Under the pieces are notes generated by a model. It was not told where the DNA came from and ran no database searches. It saw only the letters and a program-made list of their open reading frames with translations. A stretch of 64,000 nucleotides of DNA. Source: Cycas panzhihuaensis. Taxonomy: Eukaryota > Cycadophyta. The translations under genes and the position numbers were made by a program. How positions within the stretch are numbered: position 1 is the first letter of the stretch; each line of letters opens with the position of its first letter. The DNA is taken from assembly GCA_023213395.1 (NCBI GenBank), contig CM041465.1, positions 201,631,741 through 201,695,740 on the forward strand, in the 5' to 3' direction. Shown in pieces: positions 21,874 through 33,370 of the stretch.

Positions 21874-23091
21874 TGTAAAAACCACCCAACAGTCAGTCAA
21901 GACACTCCATGCCATACCTAGTTACCCTTAAATTACTTCTTTTCCTCTTGGGGATGAGCTTGGCACCTTTTCAGGCCATCTTTCTTCTTTTTCCCTATGT
22001 TTACTTCTGCCCGATGTCAAACTCTATGGTATCGCGGAGTTTGACATGGGCCCCACGAAGGTTTTAGCATGGTCTCAATAGCCTCGTGATAAACTCTGCA
22101 GTACCATGATCTTTACCACAGGGCCCTTTACACCCCCCATGAAAAGGGGGAAGATGTCCCAAAAACCCAAAATTTTTGTCTAAGTGGGCCAAAGCCAAGC
22201 CCACTAAGACCAAGGCTACCTAATACCCTAGTCCTCCCCCTCTATAAGGGGCCAAAAACTACTTATAAAAACTTTAAAAGCCATTAAATTCAATTGATGA
22301 AATGGAAGGGGTAGGGTGTGATCCACTCACTAGATCCAGCTTACCCACTGCCATCTCATCGCTTTGGTCATATTGGTTGTCCCTGCTCCTTGATCCAATA
22401 GTTGAATCTCCTATTGTATGCCTTTGAAGCCAGGCAGTACTCTGCTGCATAAGGAAAAGGGTTCCAGATTGATCGTGAGCCCATGAAAATGAACTTTATT
22501 TTTACCTCTTTTTGTTTATATAGGCAGGGGCCCTGACAGGCACTTTCTCCTTTTCTTCTGCCATGATAGCCTATATGACCATCTTTTTTTCCATATCATT
22601 TTTGTATTCTGGGTCTGTCCCGTGTTTCACCTTTGTGGCCTCCCTTTTTAATCCTCTTTGGTGCATTTATGACAATCCCTTCAGTATCTCGTAGACCCAT
22701 TCCGTCTTGATTTTTGTACCACTCCAAAACATACCCATGTTTATACTCCTCTAGCTTGTTTCGCTGCCCTAGATCCATTTTTGTTGTCTGTTCGAGCCTT
22801 TGGGGCTCCCAAAGGAAGTGCCTCCCTCATCCTGGATCTCGTCAAGGCCCTTTTAGTGACCTTTAGGACCTCGAAGGGGCCCTTTTGCTACTATTCCTTC
22901 CCTTCCATCGAGTTGGTCTCCTTGTCCTTGAGTGGCCTCCCTTTAGGGCTCTCCTATCCTTCGTGATCTATATTCATAGCCTTCTGAGTGCTTTGTTGTC
23001 CTATCATTACTTCTCATGCCTTTCTTTGTTTATCAACCCTATTATTGCTTTCCTCCCTCTACCTCGTGATCGAGACCCTCATCTCCTTACT
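21874..23091 (+). other. Region between antisense ORF and second RNase H ORF in element B
   Basis: I see no known domain. It holds a perfect inverted repeat at 22,014-22,047 and pyrimidine-rich stretches ending in acceptor-like TTTATATAGGCAG near 22,524. Short open stretches occur on plus (22,781-22,966) and minus (22,596-22,778). The plus one could be the N-terminal extension of the RNase H ORF in a shifted frame, but I cannot show it. Confidence 0.4.
22014..22047. repeat. Perfect inverted repeat, 11-bp arms
   Basis: ATGTCAAACTC at 22,014-22,024 and its complement GAGTTTGACAT at 22,037-22,047 flank a 12-base spacer. It lies between the divergent extra ORFs of element B and could be a hairpin or a protein-binding site. 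Confidence 0.75.
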
Positions 23092-23475
23092 ATGGTATTG
23101 CTCATCTTCACTGATGGAGGAAGTTGTGGCAACCCAAGCCCTTCTGTCACCATGCAGATCCTCCATGACTCTTTTGGATATGATTACATGCATTCTGGGG
23201 TCTTCCTTCCTGAAGCTACTAATAACGAAGTTGAGTACACAATTGTTATTGAAGCCCTTACCGATGTGCTTAGTTTCTACCATAGACCCATCATCCTTCT
23301 TTGCGACTCTTAGGTCATTGTGTCGCATCTCACCCAGGTTTATCAGGTGTGTTGCTCACATCTCAGGGCCCTCGTCTTGACCACTAAGTCCCTCTTGTCC
23401 CATTTTTTCTTCTACGAATATCTGGCATATTCCCTAGGACTATAATACTGGGACTGACAACCTCATCTGTCTCAT
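23092..23475 (+). pseudogene. Second RNase H (archaeal-like type) of element B, downstream of integrase
   Basis: From the ATG at 23,092 the frame reads VLLIFTDGGSCGNPSPS, the strand-1 motif with Asp at 23,113. Then come ATNNEVEY with the catalytic Glu at 23,233 and IILLCDS with the second Asp at 23,305, followed by a TAG where Gln is usual (DSQ). After LTTKSLLSHFFFYE and a one-base shift it reads IWHIP*DYNTGTDNLI, with His at 23,426 and Asp at 23,456. His and Asp are exactly ten codons apart, as in RNase HI. The Asp-to-His interval of about 40 codons leaves no room for the basic protrusion, as in archaeal-like domains of Tat elements. It is dead by one stop at a Gln codon, one at an Arg codon and one shift. 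It lies on the sense strand close to the 3' LTR, apart from pol. Confidence 0.8.
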
Positions 23476-23995
23476 CCTCGAGCGTCGTCTCCCTCTCTTT
23501 GATGATTCTCCTTAAGGAACCCGTTGGTTCATCCAAGGACTTGGGTTTTGAATCATCCCATCTTCCATCTTGTGATCCATTCGTACCTCCAAATGTTGGC
23601 CACTGATGAGGTTAAACTATGGTGACCACCAGGTTTGTTTTCTTCACTCTACCCTTCGTACCACCCTTGGTATGAAGTCCTCATCATTTTGACTATCATA
23701 TATACATAACTTTCATTCATAGTAGTCGATCAATTATATTTGTAGCTATTGCCACCATCTATATTGTATACATATGATGGGAGCATCCCCCTCATCCACC
23801 TTTTCTATCATCAGGCTTTAGGGTGGTGCATAGGCAACCCCTATGCTACCACTCTCTCATCTCCCTATCCACGCGTCCCACCACGATACTTGTCGTCATC
23901 CTTGGTTGACAACACTACTATATTTGTTGTATATTACTAATTTTTGTTACTAGCATTTGCCATCGTATTATGCTTCCGAGCAGCGAGACTCTGCT
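23476..23995 (+). other. 3' untranslated stretch of element B
   Basis: The RNase H frame continues a little (CLILERRLPLFDDSP) and then decays. I see no further domain up to the polypurine tract. Confidence 0.5.
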
Positions 23996-24008
23996 GCTAA
24001 GGAGGTAG
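23996..24008 (+). promoter_or_regulatory. Polypurine tract of element B
   Basis: GCTAAGGAGGTAG directly precedes the 3' LTR start TGTTTCCC. This is the plus-strand primer site; it is purine-rich with one T from decay. Confidence 0.7.
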
Positions 24009-27000
24009 TGTTTCCCAACTTCTAGGAATGGACATAGGCGATCCAACTCAGGTAAGTTCAGGTATGCTTATGCACTCACCCTCGCCAGTTTTAGAAAGGT
24101 GGATTAAAGCATTTTACCTGTATTACATTCTGATTGATTGACTACATGATCACTATGCATTTGTTGCTTGACCATATTACATCCTGACATCTTTTTAGCC
24201 TATGACAATCTAGGGATACATATCTCATAGTGCTCCGCAACCCTCCGCCATCGTCTCCATGACATCTCCAAGTACCTTTTGGCTTTTGCAACCCATATTA
24301 CATGACTCGTTGGTATAACATAGCCCCTAGCACCTTACCTAGGTCTAGTCGTCATACTGTGTGCACCTTTTATCACTTCTTGGGAGCCATTGACCACCTT
24401 TTTCCTACTTGTTGTGGCCCCACTAAGTCTGATAACTGCGTTGTTACCTAGGTACTGTAACTTGTCCCTAGGGTCAAGGATTCCCTCTCTTTTTGGGAGC
24501 TTTTGGGCTCTCCCACTCTTGTTTTTATCTTGCTTTTTCCTACACCACGATAAACTTCTTGGTACCACTACAAACTTTATGGTACCGCTAAGTTTACCGT
24601 GGGGTAATAGTTCATAAATATTTTTTAAACTGCCTGCAGCTAATTTTACATTTATTACAAAATTACCATATGGCAGTGACTCAACTCCCACCCATAACGA
24701 ACCCTAATCACTCGTTGAGCTAAGGTTGTGTTTAAAAACCCAAAATCCACCTCATTTCCATCTTCGTCTTATTCATTTTCACTACTCTCTTCTCCAAAAA
24801 TGCCCAGTAATAAACTCAAGCTCTGTTGCACTTGACTGATAGCCCAACCACCAACCCTTGCAACTTAGGAAACATAGGTTGAAGGTCTGCAACAAGGCTG
24901 GCTAAAGAGGGATTGTGCTTCAAATGATTCACCAAGGTCCAGGTCTCCTTTTTGCTTAAGGTTTTATTCTCCATTTGCTGCACTACCATGGTTTCTTCTA
25001 GTAAATCCTAAGAGACCCTCTTCTTCACCTAGTTTGATAGGTAGATTTGCTCTTATCAAGTACTCTCAAATTAGTCTTTTAGTCTCCCTTTTTTGAGTAA
25101 CATAGGTACTCTTTCACTAGTGCTTCCTGTAGTGAGTTTCTTTCTATTTTTTTCTATCGCAATAGGAGACAAACCCTCCCTCTTGTTGGCCTATCCATAT
25201 TTCTCTCTCGGTTCTCTTTGGGTTCCTCAAGGAGGCATCAAGGAAGAGGGCTATATGGAGAGTGAAAGGAGCCATAGGCAAGGTCCTGCACCCAACATAT
25301 ATTCTCCTCAAAGGTAGCCCCCTTCTCTCCTCCCCTCTCCTTCTCGATACCTCCCTTAGTTTCCTGAAGAACCATTGAAGAGAAGATCTCTGCTCGTAGC
25401 AGCATAGGAAGCCCATTGCCACATTTGCAACCAACACCAAAGATCCTACACAGCTAAGGTTCAGCCCTACTCCATACCCCTTTTTGTGTTTTAGTTCAAC
25501 TCTCGCAAAAAACCTGTAAAAGTTGTATTTTGTAACTTTTGCAACATTTGTAACTTTTGTAACCCCTTTTGTCATTTTTTCCTATTGTCATAGAAACTTG
25601 TTTACACTTATTGTTAGGTTATTCCATCCTCTTTACCTTTGTCCTAGTCCTCAGGGATAGCGTGGAGCATTTCATATTTGGAGGGTTAGCTATTTCGAGG
25701 CTATCCACTCTTTCTCTTTCTCACACCCCTTCTCCCACATCACATATTTAGTAATGTATGCAAAATAAAGAATAATATTAATATTGAATGCTTTTTCCTT
25801 CAAAAGAGATACACACATTCTACCATATTTCCTTACATATACTTGTCCTTGCATACATTTGGCGCCCCTTAGGGAAGGGCGAGTTTTGTTTGTGCATGTT
25901 TCCTTGCGTTCAAAGCAAGTGAGGATCTTCATCCCAGGTACACTTCTACTTAATTTAGCAGTTACTTTTCTGGCACTTTGAAATTGCAAAGTAAAGTCAT
26001 TTTAGTGTTTCCATTTCCTTTCTTCACATTTTCCTTCTGTTTTGGTTTTGGAGGAAGGTAAGGAAACCCCCCTCATTTCACTGGCATCCTTTCCGTTATG
26101 CCACCCGTGGTAAGGAGAAGAGTAAGGATTATGAAAGTGGTGATGCTAGTGCTACTCTGACTATCGTATATCTGGGTATGTCTCTCTCTCCCTTGTTTCC
26201 TTACTCTTATCTCTAATCCCTCTTTTTAACCCCCCAGGCAAAAAGGAAAGAGAAAGGATTTACATTGTTTTATACTTTACTAGTTGTTTCTTGTTTGCCC
26301 ATTTAAATTCATATAGTTAGGGATTTAGGCAGCCCACACTAATAGGTGCTTGCCTTCTCTCTTTGATGCACAGACATCCACTTGTTTACTCCTTTCATAA
26401 GGGCCTTTGCCTTTACCAAGGCTTAGGCAAGGAGGTAGGCACTCACCCGTACATGCTCTTGTCCCCTTATTACATATCACGAAATAGCCTTTACATTTTT
26501 TGCTTCATCTTTTTGCCCACTTAGCAATTTGCTTGCTTTCTTTCCTTGCATATGAAAGAATAAAGAGAGCGAGGTTGCATCTAGAGAGAGAGAGAGAAAG
26601 AATATATTATTTTTTTCTTTTAAAGTCATTTCTTACATACACAAGCACAATATTCTCACCTCATATCTCTCTATCACACAACGAAAGAAAGAGAAACATA
26701 GGATAACACCCTTTGTCAACCTTTCATACCTAAAACCTCCTTAGGTATAGTGCCTTGAGAGTACCTCCTCTCAAGGTTGTTTTCTTCTTCTTTCTTTGTT
26801 TCCCTAAGCTAGACCTCTTAGGTTATGTCCTTTGGTTGACGCTTAGTTTTTATAACTAGCCTCTCTCTTGTCTACTCACGTTGCAAGCCACCTTAGACTT
26901 ACACGAGAGCCTCTCTCCCGTCTTCCTAAGGTTCATTCCCTTCATCACCTCTTCACGCGAGAAGGCATTCCCTCGCTTCCTTCCTCCCTCCTTTAGACAC

Positions 27001-27265
27001 TCAGGATGGGAGGGCCCCCTTTCAAGGTTACTCAGGAAACTGAGGAGATCCCTCTTCCACCTATTACTCTAAATTAAGGAGGAGTTGCCCTAAAGGAGTT
27101 TGTCCACCATTTGTGGGTCTTCAAACCTATGTTCCAATGCATGGATGCCCTTTGCGGGTGATCTCTTTCCTTGGTTCTCGTAGGTCCATAGCCACCAAAA
27201 CTGCTAGCCATTTTGGCTCGATCTCATCCAGGTTTAGTGACCCCCCCCCTAGAGGTGCGATTCCA
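24009..27265 (+). repeat. 3' LTR of element B
   Basis: 3,257 bp against 3,196 bp for the 5' copy. It starts TGTTTCCC and ends GCGATTCCA. Differences are mostly transitions. It has an extra 18-bp TTTGTAACTTTTG-type unit near 25,540-25,560 and about 20 extra bases near 25,945-25,980. It is followed by CCTAC, the right target duplicate. Confidence 0.9.
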
Positions 27266-27270
27266 CCTAC

Positions 27271-27614
27271 TGAGAAAGATCTGGTTCAGACCTACGAATT
27301 AGGGTTGTATCCTTACTAAACTTGGAGCATAAGAAAGAGAGTAAAAGTAGGAGAAGGAAGGCATTTTATGTTCATGAGAGAGAAAAAATAAATTTAAAAT
27401 TAGGTTTTCATCTCCTAATTAGGTTTTCAAAGTGATTAGGGTTTAGTCTGGGTGGGAAAAAGAGCTCTACCATGTGTCAGTTTCATAATAAATGTGAAAT
27501 TGGTCATTATCTAGCTACGGTAGTTTATGGACTATTGCCTTGTGGCAAACTTTGTAGTACTACAAATATTGTTATGGTGTAGGAGAAACATAGAAAAAAA
27601 TAAAAAAGGAAGCA
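27271..27614 (-). repeat. 5' LTR of element A, first 0.34 kb
   Basis: This piece continues A's LTR beyond B. Its complement aligns with B's LTR around 11,200-11,400 (the phrase about the 'aataaatgtgaaat' region and CAAACTTTGTAGTA). It begins on the minus strand TGCTTCC, like B's TGTTTCC, so A's 5' end is placed at 27,614. The flank beyond it is integrase-region DNA of copia element C, so A inserted into C. A's LTR lacks about 0.5 kb found near the start of B's LTR. Confidence 0.7.
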
Positions 27615-29131
27615 TGTTTATTGGATCATAACATCTTTAGACCCATTTTAGAATACTTTAACTAAAGGTGGAGGGTCCAACTTTATTTGGATTTAATTCA
27701 TGTATCCTTGGCATATTTGTGGTCTTATGATATGAATCAATTTCTATAATGATGTTCTTTCCCTTATCTTTTTTAGTTTTTACTTGATAGCACTCATCTT
27801 CTTTAAGGATGACATCCTTGTTCATGATTTTTTTTTTTTTTAGATCAAATAGTTTATAGGATCTAGATGTATCGTAATATCCTATAAAGATGCATTTAGT
27901 ACATTTACCATCTAATTTTATTTTCTTTTACTCTAGTATATGAAAAAATACTAAACACTAAAAGATTTTTAAGTGATGTATACTTGGCTTATATCGTATC
28001 CAAGCTTCTTCTAGTATGACCCACGTAAGAGCCATGGTGGTACACTTATTCAATAAGTATACTACGGTATGCATGACTTCTGCCCAAAGTTCATGTCCAA
28101 GCTACTTGTCTTTGAGCATACATCTTGTCATTTTGATAATGGTCCAATTTTTCCTCTATGCTACTCCATTTTATTGTGGAGTATAGGGATTAGTAAATTA
28201 CCTCCTTATACCATGATAGGTACAAAATGCTTTGAATTTATTTGAAATGAATTCTCCCCCATTATCTAATCTAAGGGTGAGAATCTTATGGCCACTTTGT
28301 TTCTCCATAAAGATTTTGAAATCAACAAAGCATTAGAACGCATCTGATTTAAATTTTAAGAAATACACTCAATTCTTTCTAGTAAAATCGTCAATGAATG
28401 TTATGAAATATTTTATACCTCTTAGTGATGGTACATCCATGGGTCCATATAGATCTATAAGGACCTTGGGCTTTATAACTAGTATTTAGAAAGCTTTCTC
28501 TATGCTATTTTCCAAGTAGATATCCTTCATAAATTTCTTTGTTTGCTTCTATGTTAGGCAATCCATCAACCATTTCTATCATCTTCATTAAGGCCAAGCT
28601 ATTATAGTTTAAGTGACCAAATTTCTTGTGCCATGTGTCACTACCAATTTTGGTGGGGGCTTTTAAGGTATAGGTGTCTAGTGGAGGAATGACTAGCTTG
28701 AACAATCTATCATTAGTCATATATCCTTTAGTTATAATTGCTTTATTTAATCTCTTATCTTTAATTGTACACTCACCATTGTCAAAAATAACCTTATAGT
28801 CTTATTCCATCATACGATCTACTAAAAATAGGTTTTTCTTTAAGGCTAGTACATGTAACACATCATCAATGTATCATTTTTCACTTAGTTTTATGGTTAT
28901 GTTAATATTACCCTTGCGAATAGATTCATGGGTAGTATTGTTTCTAAATATAATCTTTCTTCTTTTAGTCTTATCAATGGTCTTAAAGATTTCTTCTTTA
29001 TGGGTCATATGGTTTGAACACCCTGAGTTTATATACCAATTGTCTTCCTCTTCACCAGCTACAAGACTTGATAGAAAAAGTTTATCATTATCTATGTTCT
29101 TAATTATAGTATTTGGAGTTCCCCTTTGTTG
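27615..29131 (-). pseudogene. C: protease and integrase region of a Ty1/copia element
   Basis: Minus-strand reading starts at 29,131 with QQRGTPNTI and LFLSSLVAGEEEDNWYINSG. The last part is the protease active site, with Asn where Asp is expected. Then comes CSNHMTHKEEIF (28,874-29,155) and the GAG-pre-integrase segment LFKLVIPPLDTYTLKAPTKI / WHKKFGHLNYNSLALMKMIE (28,505-28,720). Integrase remnants and the post-integrase MNKDVILKEDECYQVKTKKD (27,730-27,830) complete it. RT and RNase H are not present: they should lie on the far side of inserted element A, outside the window. It is closely related to D and E. Confidence 0.8.
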
Positions 29132-29136
29132 ATTAG
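29132..29136. repeat. Target-site duplication of element D, left copy
   Basis: ATTAG, identical to 41,741-41,745. Removing D and one copy restores a continuous reading of element C across the join. Confidence 0.95.
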
Positions 29137-29427
29137 TGTTGAAAATAATGCTCATTTCTCAATTATTAAGGGTGCACACCACTTAATAATGCTATAGGAC
29201 CGCCACAACTAACTCTAACTATTCGAGCCAATAGGTATATTTTTTCTTTTTTCTTTTTAATTTAAAAAGTATCGGTATGATGGTAAGTTACCTCTTAACG
29301 TCTTGGCTATAAATAAGTGGTCTCTGACCCAAAGGTATTTTTGAACACTGCCATTATTTTAGAATTTTAATACTATTTTCAATATGGCAACCTTATGATT
29401 ACTCTACTCTATCCCTGCACTCCATCA
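29137..29427 (+). repeat. 5' LTR of element D
   Basis: It starts TGTTGAAAATAATG and ends CACTCCATCA. TATAAATA at about 29,309 is a good TATA box for the element's transcript. It pairs with 41,450-41,740. Confidence 0.9.
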
Positions 29428-29429
29428 TT

Positions 29430-29441
29430 TGGTATCAAAGC
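29430..29441 (+). promoter_or_regulatory. Primer binding site of element D
   Basis: TGGTATCAAAGC, one G-to-A change from TGGTATCAGAGC, the copia site complementary to initiator tRNA-Met. It lies two bases after the LTR. Confidence 0.9.
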
Positions 29442-31690
29442 GATGTTATATATCATGACAAGCTTATATTTTAAATATTTAATTATATTTACTATAGTTT
29501 TATATAGTTTATATTCAAATATTATATATATATGTGTAATATTTTCTTATATACTCAATATAATTAATATATTTACAGTTTTTTGTAGTATTTATAGGTA
29601 GAAACAACCCAACAATAATTTGGATTGATTTTATATAAGTCTTATTTAATATTCTTTCATATTTTAATCAATTTTCAGTTTATTTTTAAAGATTTTTTAG
29701 GTTATTAAACTTTAGTAAGCTAGTGCACCTCTATCGTTGGATAAAACCCTAGTAAGTGACCATTCATTTTAATCCTTAGTAAGTCTACTTTGCTCCATAT
29801 CAGACAAATCAAAAAATCATCTCTTCTTGGCTGATAAATCACTCTCGAAAGTTGACTTACTCCTCTACCCTATTGAAACCTTATTAATATTTGTACAAAA
29901 TTTAAAAAAAATCACTTCATTTTCTAAGTATATCCTCTCGCAATAGGGTTGCAGACCTCTAATTATTTATTTAAGCCTTTCTCTAGTAGATTTTGGTCTC
30001 TCTCTAGGTCATATGACCTTCGTATGATCATGCAACCTCCTCTGCCTTTGAGCATTAAAAAAACCCATTTTCAATCCATTTGTTCTTATGATTTCTCACT
30101 GTGAATCTTCTATAACCTATCTATGATCGATTAGATCAATCCCTGAAGTGATTTGAAGCTCTTTGGATTGATTTTCATCAATCTATTCCTCCATATAGGC
30201 ATGCAAACATTGCATTTTTTATCTACATGGAAATCTTCTTTTTATTTATTTATTTATTTTTTTAATATTTATAAAAATTTAATTCTATTTTATAGATTTT
30301 AGGGTTTATCCCCTTTGATCCTTAGCTACCGGTTATCTTTAGCTCCCATGTGACCTCATTTCTTTGTATTTTGAGGGCATACTTCAAAAATTATAAGCTC
30401 TTTTTAATTATTTTATATTTAAGGATATTAAACCCTATTTGATACTATTTGAAGTCTAATAAGCCCTTTCACAGGCTAGCGGTAGGTCATGTGAAGTGAC
30501 CAGATGACTAGGGGCTCTAGTTCTAAAAGGACTTAAGGCCCTTTTTTTTTGGTTTTTAGCCATAAGCAGTAGGCTGTACTATTTCTTTAATATCTCTCTA
30601 ACTAGAAGTCTGTTTTTCAAATAGTTGGAACTAATAGAAAGTTGAATCAGAAACCTACATACTGAAGTTATTTTTATACTAATTTGAAGTTATTTTATAG
30701 GTTTTTTAGGCTACTAAACCCCTCTTATTTAGTCTTAATTTGAGTTTTTCACTTTATTTTCAAAGTAATTCCTTAAATTTAATGAAGTATATTGATATTA
30801 TATTGGTATACTAACTTATATTCATAAATTTTACTTTAAAATTTAAAGCTTATATGTAATTTTTGGCTAAATTTATGTAAGTTTATCTTTTGAGAAGGAA
30901 GAAAACATTCATAACAACTTTTACAAACAAAATAGCACTCTAATCCTTAATTTACTTTATTTCAAGCTATCAATTTTAATTTCATTTCATTTAAACCCCA
31001 TTTCATTTCATTTAAAGTTCATTTTATTTTATTTAAAGCTTATTTTATTTTATTTCTTGTTATATTTTTAAGTTATTTTAAATTATTAGTAAAAGTAATA
31101 TTTATTTATAAATAAGACTATATTTAAAATTAATTATCATATTAATAAGATAATATCCTAAATGAACAACTTTATTTTCTAACCTTGCAAAGGAAATACT
31201 TAGGACCCCTGAAGCTACCACCTCATATATGTCCTTGGTGGACTCTAAGTTATTAAGGAAGCTATTGAGTATTAGGTGTATTTGGTGGTAGATTAAGGTG
31301 GAGAATCATATCTTTTTAATGTTTAAAAACCAGGCTAGACTCGGAGCATGTGAGTACCTCAGTTGTTAAAGCTTTCACTGTTAAATCTATCATTAGCCAT
31401 AAGTCCATCATAGGTGGATCAATAGATTAAGAAGATCTTGTACCTTCTTAGTAGCCTACATACTGAGGTATATATAGACTAATGCTCATGTATCAATATA
31501 TTGGGTCCCTAATTTGCCATATATGAGTAGGTGCCACTAGATAAGATAGTAACTGAAAGCTTCCCTTAGAGACCCAAAGACTTAGAGCCTAGATTAGAAA
31601 CTTTCTAGGTAGGTAGGATACATTTTAAATATCATTGGGAGCATATCTAAATAAATTTATTTTTTGAAACATAATGGAAATAAACTTTGG
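29442..31690 (+). other. Leader of element D
   Basis: About 2.2 kb of AT-rich non-coding DNA lies between PBS and gag. The last ~500 bp are homologous to C's leader (complement of about 43,200-43,350), including the phrase around GAAGCTACCACC. I find no coding potential. Confidence 0.6.
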
Positions 31691-32770
31691 TAATATGGTT
31701 ATCACTAAGTTTTACAATTCAAATTTCTTAAATTAGAATAGGAGGATGAGACCCATACTCATAGCTAAAGACATATGGGATATTATGAAAATAGGATATA
31801 CATAAATTTATGAGGATGCCACTCCAGTAGAAAAGCAAGCCTACAAAGAATGTATAAAAAAGGATAATAAAGCATTAACATTACTTTTTTATGCCTTAGA
31901 AGATCACATTTTTCTAAGAGTTAGTAAAGCAACAAAATACAAAGAAGCATTGGATACATTATAGCTAATTTATGAAGGAGTAGCCTCATTAAAACTCTAA
32001 AATTTAAGGAGTAAATTTGAGAACTTAAGGATGCCACCTAAGGAGACCATCAATAAGTTTATAACCAAGGTTCAAGATCTAGTGAACCAAATCAAATCTC
32101 ATTAGAGAAACACTTATTAAATAAAGGGTTATAGAACAAATACTTAGATGTGTTGAAAAAATTAAAATGTTTGAAATGGTAGCCATAAGTATAGAGGTAT
32201 CTAAGGATCTAAGAACCTTAAAGATATAATAATTAAGGGTTATGTTGATGGTTATTGAATAAAATAAGGGCTCTAATAAACCCTTGGAATATGCCTTTGA
32301 AACAAAGGCTAGAATCAAATCAAATGCCTAAGCTCAAAGCTCGAGGATAAGGGATCAATCTCCAAGGGGTAGAGATAGGAATTCAAGATAAGATACACAC
32401 TAAAATCAACATCCTAGATACCAAGCTCATCATTAAAGGCATCAAGGATCTAATCAAAGATATCTAAGTTAAATAAGATACCAAAGCTAAGAAAGATATT
32501 AAGAAGTTAGGCAATGTTGTTGTAATTGCCAAGGCCAAAGTAATTTTTAAAGGTCTAATCTATATTATCCAAGTAATAGACAAAACAATAATCAAGACCC
32601 GTATTTAGAAAGGGGAAGAATACCCTCTATGGATAGAGAAACCCTAAGAGTAGGAGCCTAAGTCAAAGAGGAAGAGATCCTATCTAATGCACATATTGTC
32701 ACAAGATTGGCCACACAAAAGGCAAATGTTTCACCAAAAATAGGCATCCAACAAAAGGAAGTGCCAATAC
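31691..32770 (+). pseudogene. Gag of element D with CCHC zinc knuckle
   Basis: RRMRPILIAKDIWDIMKIGY and 'NLRSKFENLRMPPKETINKF', followed by ITKVQDLVNQI (31,738-32,090), are typical of copia gag (UBN2 family). A low-complexity Gln/Tyr/Lys stretch follows at 32,390-32,600. A perfect Cys-x2-Cys-x4-His-x4-Cys knuckle, CTYCHKIGHTKGKC, sits at 32,688-32,729. About ten stops replace Gln, Trp and Arg codons. Gag packages the element RNA. Confidence 0.85.
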
Positions 32771-33370
32771 AATTATTAAAAATAGGGAAAATGATCAACT
32801 ATTTTTATCAAGCCTTATTGCAAATGAAGAAGATGATTGTTGGTATATAGATTATGGATGCTCCACCTACATGACACACAAGGAAGAAATATTCTAAACT
32901 ATTGATAAGACCCAAAAAGGGAGAATCATGTTTAGTGATGATACATCTCATGAATCTAATGGAAGAGGTAAAGTCTTCATCATAACAGACTTAGGAGAAA
33001 CTAGATACCTTGAGATGTCCTTCATATTCTAACTCTCACAAAGAACCTTCTATCTATGGGATAGATGATGGAATAAGATTATAAAGTTGTGTTTGATAAT
33101 AGAGAGTGTACCATCAAGGATAAAAGGAAAAATAAAGTAGTTATTTCTAAAGATGAGATGACTAATGATAGACTCTTTAAGCTAGTCATACCCCTCTTAG
33201 ATAATTATGCATTGAAGATATCAACCAAGATAGATAGTAATATGTGGTATGAAAGGTTTATCCACTTAAACTATAGAATCCTAGCCCTCATAAAAAAGAT
33301 AAATATGGTTGAAGGTCTACCCAAATTGAAGCTAACAAGGACATATATGAGGGATGCCTCTTAAGCAAAC
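32771..33370 (+). pseudogene. Protease and pre-integrase segment of element D
   Basis: LFLSSLIANEEDDCWYIDYG (32,800-32,860) is the protease loop, Asp-Tyr-Gly where Asp-Ser/Thr-Gly is needed. CSTYMTHKEEIF follows, then the clean frame 33,089-33,364 with LFKLVIPLLDNYALKISTKI and MWYERFIHLNYRILALIKKI (the His-containing GAG-pre-integrase zinc motif). It is inactivated. Confidence 0.8.

Larger units (their letters stand above)
10696..27265 (+). mobile_element. B: full-length Tat-like Ty3/gypsy retrotransposon, 16.6 kb
   Basis: B is bounded by LTRs 10,696-13,891 and 24,009-27,265 and a 5-bp target duplication. Internal order on the plus strand is: partial gag, protease, RT, RNase H, integrase, spacer, an antisense plant-mobile-domain-like ORF, and a sense ORF with a second RNase H, then the polypurine tract. 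The 3-kb LTRs, no visible chromodomain, antisense extra ORF and dual RNase H place it in the Tat branch. Sampled LTR stretches differ by roughly 5-15% by eye, mostly transitions, so the insertion is old. It has lost the PBS and the first half of gag. Confidence 0.9.

Noticed and set aside
22885-23091. Hydrophobic N-terminal extension of the RNase H frame as a membrane segment
   Set aside because: The pyrimidine-rich DNA gives Leu/Phe-rich translations in several frames. The ATG at 23,092 just before the domain is the better start.
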